Source: SVTX01 sp964567085
GTDB taxonomy: Bacteria; Bacillota; Clostridia; Oscillospirales; CAG-272
Length of the DNA stretch: 10,344 nt
Assembly: GCA_964567085.1 (NCBI GenBank)
Contig: CAZMKU010000061.1
Location: 1 to 10,344, forward strand
Direction of reading: 5' to 3'
A program made the position numbers and the translations under genes. Of this stretch, positions 4,552-10,344 are shown one piece after another (within the stretch, counting starts at the first letter, position 1; the number at the start of each line of letters is the position of its first letter). The notes under the pieces were generated by a model that did no database searches, was not told the origin of the DNA, and saw nothing but the letters and a program-made list of their open reading frames with translations.

Positions 4552-6278
4552 ACAGAAAAGATGAAATGAAGATAGAGATACTGTCAAATATCGACGAGAG
4601 AATTATTGATAAGCAGTCTGTAAAGCGGTACGATTATTTGTCGGGAAAGGCTGCAAAGAGAAAGAAATTTATTACGGGCCTCTGCAGCGCGGCGTGCTTT
4701 ATTTTGCTTTTTTCGGTAGTATTTACCGTGATACTGCCAATGCTCACGGAGCAGCCCGACGATCCCACACCGCCTGTTGTTGTCACAAAGCAGGTGCCCG
4801 TGTACGAGGGTATGACGGTCACAAACGAGCTTCCCGCTGCGGCAACGCAGGAAACGACGGCTTTCGGTAATATTGAGATTGACTATCTCTCGTCGGTAAG
4901 CGGTAAAATCCGGAAGCTAGGCAAGGGAACTGACAGAAAGCCAATTGCTGATATTTCCGGCATTCTTGATGTCGAGGGAAGCGGCAGAACCGAGTATTAC
5001 GCAAGTAAGTGGGCGGATATTTACATAACCATACACCTGAACAACCCCGATCAGTTTGAAATACTTTCCTTTACGCTCAACGGAGTAAAATATCAGTCTT
5101 ATATGTTTGAGAACGGCTCGGATTCCGAAAATCTTATTTTGAAGCTTAACGTCGGTGAAGCAGAGGGAGTTGTTGAATATACGATCGACGCTATCAAGTA
5201 TGTTGACGGAGAAGAGATCAAGGACGTTGAAATGCGTGGCGACAAAACGGTCAAGGTTGGCGTCTATCCCGAGTCTCAGCCTACGGCGCAGGTTCAGGCG
5301 AGCGGAATTGATTTCCACGAATTGAGCTTTGATATAACAGTTGCCGACCCGCTTTCGCTTATATCTGACTCGGAGGGCGAGATCTGCGCATATCTTATCG
5401 AGGGTGAGGAGACGGTCAATAAAGCCGCCGTATCGGTTGGCGACGCAACTCTGCGCTTCGATAAGCTCAAGAGCGGAAGCACTTACAGACTCGTTATAAT
5501 CGCCTATTACGACGCGCTTGACGGCGAGAGATTTGCCGCTCACGTGCTTTACGACGCGGACGTAAAAACCAAGGCTTTGGTTTCGGTGACTGACGTTTTA
5601 GTGAACGGAGACACAAGCGTGACCTTTGATCTGCAGACCGCCTCGGGCTATGACGTTACCATTGAAAAAACAGAGCTTGTGGGCTTTGGAGACAACGTAG
5701 CGCAAGAGGGCGATGGCAATACCCGTGAGTTTACCGATCTTTATATCGGAAGCTACACGATATATGTGACCTATTCCTATTATCTTGACGGCGTAAAATA
5801 TACGGGAGTTGGCATCAGCACGGATAAAATTTCTGTTGATAAGCTCAGCAGTATTACAAAAATCGTTGAGTCGGGCACGATGTCCAAGTACTATTCGGAC
5901 TATCCCGTATGGAATCCAAGTACGATGGACTATCGCGATCATTTGGGAATTGATATTGCTTCCGCGACAAGTCAGGAGGAGGTATACGCGGCAGCCTCGG
6001 GAACCGTAACCGACGTTTACTTTGATCACGTCTATGGATACACGGTTGTCGTGGCTATGCCCGATAGAAACGTATATATGATATACCAGTGCCTTGACGG
6101 AGCGAATACGGGCATCAAGGTCAAGGAAGGGGATATGATCGTGGGCGGACAGCTCATCGGATATACGTTTGCCGAGATGCAGGAGGTCGCCGAGCCCGAT
6201 CACGTGCATTTCGCAATTCGCGAAAACGGCGCTTATATCGATCCTCAAAAGTACGTTTCTTATGAAATTACGGAGTAA
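4548..6278 (+). CDS. Membrane protein with M23/LytM-like domain, probable anti-sigma factor or sensor
   Basis: A 576-residue single-pass protein: a charged cytoplasmic tail of about 41 residues, a membrane segment (about 42-66), then a long extracytoplasmic part. This has a Pro/Thr linker, beta-rich Ig- or Fn3-like modules at about 100-243, 244-344 and 345-431, and an M23/LytM-like domain at about 460-575. The last two modules share a pattern of a Y-rich strand followed by L-D-G. The M23 domain keeps H465-x-x-x-D469 and H552-x-H554, but the usual Y-x-H-L reads Y513-Q-C515-L, so a catalytic histidine is replaced by cysteine. Activity is therefore doubtful, and binding or sensing is likely, as for SpoIIQ-type LytM domains. 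The 4-bp overlap with the sigma gene supports an anti-sigma role for the tail, which matches no anti-sigma domain I recognise. A terminator follows at once. Confidence 0.8.
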   Translation: MNRKDEMKIEILSNIDERIIDKQSVKRYDYLSGKAAKRKKFITGLCSAACFILLFSVVFTVILPMLTEQPDDPTPPVVVTKQVPVYEGMTVTNELPAAATQETTAFGNIEIDYLSSVSGKIRKLGKGTDRKPIADISGILDVEGSGRTEYYASKWADIYITIHLNNPDQFEILSFTLNGVKYQSYMFENGSDSENLILKLNVGEAEGVVEYTIDAIKYVDGEEIKDVEMRGDKTVKVGVYPESQPTAQVQASGIDFHELSFDITVADPLSLISDSEGEICAYLIEGEETVNKAAVSVGDATLRFDKLKSGSTYRLVIIAYYDALDGERFAAHVLYDADVKTKALVSVTDVLVNGDTSVTFDLQTASGYDVTIEKTELVGFGDNVAQEGDGNTREFTDLYIGSYTIYVTYSYYLDGVKYTGVGISTDKISVDKLSSITKIVESGTMSKYYSDYPVWNPSTMDYRDHLGIDIASATSQEEVYAAASGTVTDVYFDHVYGYTVVVAMPDRNVYMIYQCLDGANTGIKVKEGDMIVGGQLIGYTFAEMQEVAEPDHVHFAIRENGAYIDPQKYVSYEITE

Positions 6279-6288
6279 ATGAATTATC

Positions 6289-6317
6289 CCCCCGCGGTTT
6301 TCCCGCGGGGGTGTTTT
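6289..6317 (+). terminator. Intrinsic terminator of the sigma/M23 operon
   Basis: CCCCCGCGG (6289-6297) pairs perfectly with CCGCGGGGG (6303-6311), loop TTTTC, followed by GTTTT. It lies ten bases after the stop codon. Confidence 0.88.
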
Positions 6318-6333
6318 GAATAATAATGCTTAA

Positions 6334-6362
6334 TTGACAATTCAAAGAATATATGGTACAAT
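6334..6362 (+). promoter_or_regulatory. Sigma-A promoter of the 5'-nucleotidase gene
   Basis: TTGACA (6334-6339), a 17-bp spacer and TACAAT (6357-6362) with a TGG extended -10 (6354-6356). Transcription would start near 6369, about 29 nt before the start codon. Confidence 0.88.
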
Positions 6363-6397
6363 AGAATAAAGATAAATTTATATGGAAGGAAGATTTT

Positions 6398-8311
6398 ATG
6401 AGATTTAAGCGCATTTGTTCCTTAATAATCGTTTTGGTGATCATTTGCTCGACATTCATTATTGCCCCTGTGGCTTCGGATGAGGGCGAGGAGATAACGT
6501 TGCTTTTTACTCACGACCTGCATTCGCATTTTCTGCCGTCCGCAAATGAGTCGGGTGAGGGCGAATACGGCGGCTACGCGCGTCTTATGACGGCGATAAA
6601 AGAGCAGAAGGCAAAGGACCCCGACGCAATTCTCGTCGACGCCGGAGATTTCTCCATGGGCTCTCTGTTCCAGACGGCATACGCGACGTCGGCTCTCGAG
6701 CTCAGACTTATGGGAGCTATGGGATACGACGCGACTACGTTCGGCAATCACGAATACGATTATCTTCAGTCGGGTCTCAAATCTATGATGCGCGCCGCGG
6801 TTGATTCGGGCGACACGCTCCCACCCTTGCTTTGCGCAAATTATCTGCCTCCCGTTGAGGGGCAGGAGGGATACGACGCGGAGCTGTGGGACGTTTACAA
6901 CGATTACGGCGTGAAGGATTACATAATACTCGAGAGAGGCGGAGTTTACTACGTGCTTTTCGGTATTTTCGGTGTTGATGCCGACGATTGCGCACCCAAT
7001 TCGGGAATGGTATTTGAGGATCCTGCCAAGGTAGCGGCCGAAACCGTTAAGACTGCGGTTGCCGAATGTGAGAGCCTTTACGGTGAGCATCCCGTGGTAA
7101 TTTGTCTTTCACACAGCGGAACGGAGGACGGCAAGGGAGAGGACTATGAGCTTGCAAAGGCGGTTGACGGTATTGACGTTATCGTGTCGGCGCATACTCA
7201 CACCATGCTTGACGAGCCCATTTCGGTCAATAACACTTTGATAATATCCGCTGCCGAATATGGTAAATATCTCGGCGTGCTCAAGCTTAAATTCAACGGA
7301 AGCTCGACGTCTCTCGTGGATTACGAGCTTGTTCCCATTACCGAACAGATAGAGGAGGATCCCGAGATAGCCGCTATTGTTGAAAAATACAAGGGCGACG
7401 TTGAACGGGACTATCTTTCAAAATACGGCTACACCTTTGATCAGGTTGTCGTTAATAACCCCTATGCCTTTGATACGGTTGGCGAGGTGTCGGCCACGGC
7501 GCACGAATCAACACTTGGCAACGTGATCGCCGACGCATACAAGTGGTCGGTGGAAAAGGCGACGGGAAAGCAGGTGGACGTTGCGATAACGGCATCGGGC
7601 GTTATCAGGGGCAGTATTCCTATCGGTGACGTTACGGTTTCGGACGCCTTTAATATCGCATCTCTGGGTGTTGGAACGGAGGGCGAGCTTATCGGTATTT
7701 ATCTCACGGGCAAGGACTTAAAGAATGCGGTCGAGCTTGACGCGTCGATCCAGCCCTTGATGTCTACGGCGCAGCTCTTTATGTCGGGCGCTGAATATTC
7801 CTTCAATAAGTGCCGAATGATATTCAATAAGGTCGATTATCTGCGGCTTCGCAAGGATGACGGAACGCTTGAAAAGATAGATGACGACAAGCTTTATTAC
7901 GTTGTGGCGGGTATGTATATGGGTCAGATGCTGGGCTCGGTTGAGGAGACCTCGATGGGACTGCTCACAATTACGCCAAGAGACGAGAACGGCAATCCCA
8001 TAGCCACGGACGAGCTTGTAAATTACGTCGTCAAGGATGAAAACGGAAATGCTCTGAAGGAGTGGTACGCTGTTGCGGATTATCTTGACAATATGGGCGG
8101 CGAGATGGATGCTCGCTATGAAAGCCCCGACGGGCGCAAGGTGGTTTATTCAAGCATAAATCCCATAAAGCTTCTTCAAAATGCTAACATATTTACCTTC
8201 GTTGCGCTAATTGCCGTTAACGGCTTGATCGTGGGAATTGTATTTATCGCCCGCGCGATCGTTCGCCGCAAAAGAAAAGGGGCGCGCAAGCCCGAGACCG
8301 CCAAGGAGTAA
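6398..8311 (+). CDS. Secreted, membrane-anchored metallophosphatase/5'-nucleotidase
   Basis: A 637-residue protein of the 5'-nucleotidase/UshA superfamily, which removes phosphate from extracellular nucleotides or related esters. It has a signal peptide (about 1-26). The calcineurin-like metal site is complete: D40-x-H42, G-D84, G-N117-H118-E119, H239 in S-H-S-G, and H266-x-H268. The C-terminal nucleotidase domain has H-E-S-T-L-G-N-V-I-A-D-A and the G-V-I-R block ending at R404. In that block the usual Asn (N-x-G-G-I-R) is replaced (A399-S400-G401), and the usual P-F-x-N is not evident, so substrate range may differ. A C-terminal membrane helix (about 597-622) and a basic tail anchor it to the cell, without an LPXTG motif. 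The ribosome binding site GGAAGGAAG is at 6384-6392. It stands alone between its own promoter and terminator. Confidence 0.9.
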   Translation: MRFKRICSLIIVLVIICSTFIIAPVASDEGEEITLLFTHDLHSHFLPSANESGEGEYGGYARLMTAIKEQKAKDPDAILVDAGDFSMGSLFQTAYATSALELRLMGAMGYDATTFGNHEYDYLQSGLKSMMRAAVDSGDTLPPLLCANYLPPVEGQEGYDAELWDVYNDYGVKDYIILERGGVYYVLFGIFGVDADDCAPNSGMVFEDPAKVAAETVKTAVAECESLYGEHPVVICLSHSGTEDGKGEDYELAKAVDGIDVIVSAHTHTMLDEPISVNNTLIISAAEYGKYLGVLKLKFNGSSTSLVDYELVPITEQIEEDPEIAAIVEKYKGDVERDYLSKYGYTFDQVVVNNPYAFDTVGEVSATAHESTLGNVIADAYKWSVEKATGKQVDVAITASGVIRGSIPIGDVTVSDAFNIASLGVGTEGELIGIYLTGKDLKNAVELDASIQPLMSTAQLFMSGAEYSFNKCRMIFNKVDYLRLRKDDGTLEKIDDDKLYYVVAGMYMGQMLGSVEETSMGLLTITPRDENGNPIATDELVNYVVKDENGNALKEWYAVADYLDNMGGEMDARYESPDGRKVVYSSINPIKLLQNANIFTFVALIAVNGLIVGIVFIARAIVRRKRKGARKPETAKE

Positions 8312-8338
8312 CGTCCGAGGAGTTTCTTAAAAATTCTT

Positions 8339-8363
8339 AAAGCCTTCTTCGGAAGGCTTTTTT
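8339..8363 (+). terminator. Intrinsic terminator after the 5'-nucleotidase gene
   Basis: AAAGCCTTC (8339-8347) pairs perfectly with GAAGGCTTT (8352-8360) around a stable TTCG tetraloop, followed by T residues to 8363. Confidence 0.93.
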
Positions 8364-8366
8364 CTA

Positions 8367-8395
8367 TTGACATAAGAATTTTATTTTGGTAAAAT
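8367..8395 (+). promoter_or_regulatory. Sigma-A promoter of the YwaF-like gene
   Basis: TTGACA (8367-8372), a 17-bp spacer and TAAAAT (8390-8395) with a TGG extended -10 (8387-8389). It starts three bases after the preceding terminator. Transcription should start near 8402, which makes the GTG at 8402 unusable as a start codon. Confidence 0.88.
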
Positions 8396-8431
8396 AATGA
8401 AGTGATTTCAAAAAAGAGAGAAGGAGCTTTT

Positions 8432-9211
8432 ATGTATTCAATATTACATAACATTTTAGAGGACAAGGAAGGCGGACGGATATTTACCTGCTTTAGCGTC
8501 TGGCATTTCTTTTACATTTTTCTTGCTATTGGCTTGATAGCGGTCCTCATTCATATATTTAACAACAAGGAGCAAAGCGTTAAGGAGAGGGTACTCAGAA
8601 CGGTTATAGCAATTCCTTTCGGGCTTTATATGGCGGACTTTTTCCTTATGCCGCTTGCATACGGACAGATCGACATTGACAAGCTTCCGTTCCATGCCTG
8701 TACGGCGTTGTGCGTATTGTGCTTTATGAGCAATCACGACAGGATTTTGCGCAAATACCGCATACATTTCGCGCTGTTCGGACTTCTGTCCAACCTTATG
8801 TACTTGATTTATCCCGCGGGCGTTATGGCGTATGAAATTAACGCGCTTTCCTACCGCGTGATTCAGACGCTTCTGTTCCACTCCATTATGGTGGTTTACT
8901 GCTTGCTCGCCCTCGTATTCGACGAGGAGGGGCTCAATATCAGAAAGTGCTACCGTGATCCTATAATTATCGGCGGTATGTCACTTTGGGCGATGATAGG
9001 AAATACGCTTTACAGCGGCGCGGCAGAGGGCTATAGCCGTGATTTTAACTGGTTCTTTGTTAAGGCGGACCCGTTCGGCATTTTCTCCGAGAGCATCGCT
9101 CCGTACATTATGCCGTGGCTCAACGTAATTGTTTTCTTTGCGCTTGAAATGCTTATATATCTTGTGTTTGCGGGTATAAATAAGGTAAGCCGCAGGGCAG
9201 TTGCGGCCTAA
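8432..9211 (+). CDS. YwaF/TMEM164-like integral membrane protein (TIGR02206 type)
   Basis: A 259-residue protein with about seven hydrophobic helices and short loops. It matches the bacterial YwaF/TIGR02206 family: W-H-F-F-Y (24-28) before helix 1, L-P-F-H88-A-C90 starting the helix after the third segment, L-x-Y-P (125-128), L-F-H150-S (148-151) and D-F-N-W-F...A-D-P (204-214). The H-x-C and F-H-S motifs are the most conserved points of the family. The related human TMEM164 is reported to be an acyltransferase that uses a conserved Cys and His, so C90 and H150 are candidate functional residues; the bacterial role is not established. The start ATG 8432 has AAGGAG at 8421-8426. It is a single-gene unit ending in the bidirectional terminator. 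Confidence 0.8.
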   Translation: MYSILHNILEDKEGGRIFTCFSVWHFFYIFLAIGLIAVLIHIFNNKEQSVKERVLRTVIAIPFGLYMADFFLMPLAYGQIDIDKLPFHACTALCVLCFMSNHDRILRKYRIHFALFGLLSNLMYLIYPAGVMAYEINALSYRVIQTLLFHSIMVVYCLLALVFDEEGLNIRKCYRDPIIIGGMSLWAMIGNTLYSGAAEGYSRDFNWFFVKADPFGIFSESIAPYIMPWLNVIVFFALEMLIYLVFAGINKVSRRAVAA

Positions 9212-9217
9212 AAAATT

Positions 9218-9255
9218 AAGCATCCCTTCGGGTCAAACCCGAAGGGATGCTTTTT
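9218..9255. terminator. Bidirectional terminator between convergent genes
   Basis: A perfect 16-bp stem (9218-9233 with 9237-9252) has a 3-nt CAA loop. TTTTT follows on the plus strand and the A-run at 9211-9215 gives a T-tract on the minus strand. It serves both the YwaF-like gene (stop at 9211) and the pullulanase (stop at 9268). Confidence 0.93.
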
Positions 9256-9267
9256 GGTTGTGATTTA

Positions 9268-10344
9268 TTATCCGTTAAGACAGTTGTCGTTGAGAAGCAC
9301 TACTGCGCTGTAAGCGGGGATAGTGATCTCGCCCTGGCAGGATTCGGGAGCGTCCATAACGCTGACGCCGTTAATTACCATATTCCAGTTGCCCGAGACG
9401 GTATACGTCATAGCCTCGGCCGTGGGATTGGAAATAATCATAGCCTTTCCGCCGGCGTGATTGTCGATCGTGATAACCACTCTGCCGTTCTCGAGCTGAT
9501 TTGTCGAGATAGCGGAGTTTACGGTTCTGAATATGCCGTAAGTGCTTCTTACGCGGATAAGCTCCTTGTAGTAGAGCATCATCTCGTATTCGTTCGTGCC
9601 TTCTCTTAATACCGACCAGTCGATATTGTTGATGGCGTCGCTTGATTTGTAGCTGTTTTCATCGCCGTCCTTCGTGCGAAGCATTTCCTCGCCCGCCTGG
9701 AAGAATACCGTGCCCTTGGATATCATAAGAAGAGTTGCGCCGAGACGGTTCATAGCAAGTCTTTCCTCGACCGTATTATCGCCGTTTGAAAGCGCCAATT
9801 TATCCCAAAGGGTGTTGTTGTCGTGCGCGCTCATATAGTTGACAACCATAGCATCGGATACCGTCCAGCTTGCGCCCGTGCCCATGCCGCCCTTGATGCC
9901 GAAGATCACGGAGGGGAGAGAGCCTGAGCCGTTACCGCTGATGTAGCCCTTGGAGGTAGCGGTGAATACGCTTCCCTTGAGACCGTCGCGGATAGCGTCG
10001 TTAAATACGGCGATGCCGCCGATAGCGCCCTCAAGAGGCTCTATCTTGCTTATTTGTGTCTGGTTTGCCTGGGGGCTGCCGTCGATGGTGGAGCCCATTG
10101 TCCAGCCCTCGCCGTAGATGATCGCTTCGGGATTTACGGAATGGATCGCGTTTTCAACCTCCTGCATCGTCTCGAGGTCGTGGAGACCCATAAGGTCGAA
10201 GCGGAAGCCGTCGAGGTCGTATTCCTCTGCCCAGTATTTTACGGAATCAACCATAAACTTACCGAACATATATCTCTCGGAGGCGGTGTCGTTTCCGCAG
10301 CCCGAAGCCGAGCTGTTCGCGCCCGCAGACGTGTATCTGTAATA
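9268..10344 (-). CDS. Type I pullulanase, C-terminal part (5' end outside window)
   Basis: The reading frame is open to the window edge, giving 358 visible residues; the ATG at 10267-10269 is internal. It is a GH13 debranching enzyme that hydrolyses alpha-1,6 bonds in pullulan, glycogen or starch. Numbering residues from that internal Met, the catalytic motifs are D-G-F-R-F-D25-L-M-G (nucleophile), Y-G-E54-G-W (acid/base) and N-Y-M-S-A-H-D150-N-N-T-L-W-D-K-L (transition-state Asp). Upstream, G-C-G-N-D-T-A-S-E-R is typical of type I pullulanases. The end (about 250-333) forms the usual C-terminal beta-sandwich, finishing in A-V-V-L-L-N. The N-terminal domains, any signal peptide and the promoter lie beyond the right edge, so its cellular location is unknown. 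It converges on the YwaF-like gene. Confidence 0.93.
   Translation of the reverse strand, partial: YYRYTSAGANSSASGCGNDTASERYMFGKFMVDSVKYWAEEYDLDGFRFDLMGLHDLETMQEVENAIHSVNPEAIIYGEGWTMGSTIDGSPQANQTQISKIEPLEGAIGGIAVFNDAIRDGLKGSVFTATSKGYISGNGSGSLPSVIFGIKGGMGTGASWTVSDAMVVNYMSAHDNNTLWDKLALSNGDNTVEERLAMNRLGATLLMISKGTVFFQAGEEMLRTKDGDENSYKSSDAINNIDWSVLREGTNEYEMMLYYKELIRVRSTYGIFRTVNSAISTNQLENGRVVITIDNHAGGKAMIISNPTAEAMTYTVSGNWNMVINGVSVMDAPESCQGEITIPAYSAVVLLNDNCLNG

Noticed and set aside
4917..7090. Long minus-strand frames (4917-5543, 5598-6248, 6422-7090)
   Set aside because: They lie opposite strongly supported genes with clear domains and have no family features or ribosome binding sites I can support.
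8402..8431. GTG start for the YwaF-like gene
   Set aside because: It coincides with the predicted transcription start; AAGGAG at 8421-8426 fits ATG 8432.
9247..9609. 120-residue plus-strand frame opposite the pullulanase end
   Set aside because: It starts inside the bidirectional terminator and is antisense to a conserved enzyme domain.

Overview
The window looks like a chromosomal segment of a Gram-positive, probably gut-associated member of the Clostridia (Bacillota). The reasons are strong GGAGG-type ribosome binding sites, consensus sigma-A promoters, intrinsic terminators after most genes, and the protein families present (YcxB-like, YetF/DUF421, an M23 protein behind an ECF sigma factor, a YwaF-like membrane protein, type I pullulanase). 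This placement is inferred from families and sequence style, not from a search. GC content looks moderate, with AT-rich spacers.

Layout. Positions 1-55 resemble the outer end of an IS3-family insertion sequence. Positions 56-300 hold a cluster of perfect palindromes and no convincing gene. A YcxB-like membrane protein (344-892) with its own promoter and terminator follows. After a spacer with small inverted repeats comes a YetF-type DUF421 membrane protein (1180-1854). A tRNA-Cys (2014-2087) has a perfect consensus promoter, an intrinsic terminator and an unusual T-loop. Next to it lies a polypyrimidine/polypurine inverted repeat, then a four-helix-bundle (S23/TIGR02436) gene (2303-2653). A cysteine-motif lipoprotein of unknown function (2812-3792) stands alone.

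The centre of the window is a two-gene operon: an ECF-type sigma factor (3955-4551) overlapping by an ATGA junction a single-pass membrane protein (4548-6278). That protein has a short basic cytoplasmic tail, beta-rich extracytoplasmic repeats and a C-terminal M23/LytM-like domain. Position suggests it is the anti-sigma factor or envelope sensor for the sigma factor. Its LytM domain keeps the HxxxD and HxH motifs but has cysteine where the second catalytic histidine (YxHL) normally sits. The upstream region lacks the sigma-A promoter pattern used by other genes here and carries a possible ECF-type promoter and an inverted repeat, consistent with autoregulation.

Downstream are a secreted, C-terminally anchored metallophosphatase/5'-nucleotidase (6398-8311), a seven-helix YwaF/TMEM164-like membrane protein (8432-9211) and, convergent on the minus strand, the C-terminal part of a type I pullulanase (9268-10344) that runs off the right edge. 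A 16-bp bidirectional terminator separates these last two.

Apart from the sigma/M23 pair, the genes appear to be single transcription units. Most inferred functions are at the cell envelope: membrane proteins, a lipoprotein, an anchored nucleotidase and envelope signalling. All six sigma-A promoters I can identify have a 17-bp spacer and a TGn extended -10. No CRISPR array, phage module, riboswitch or diversity-generating retroelement is visible.
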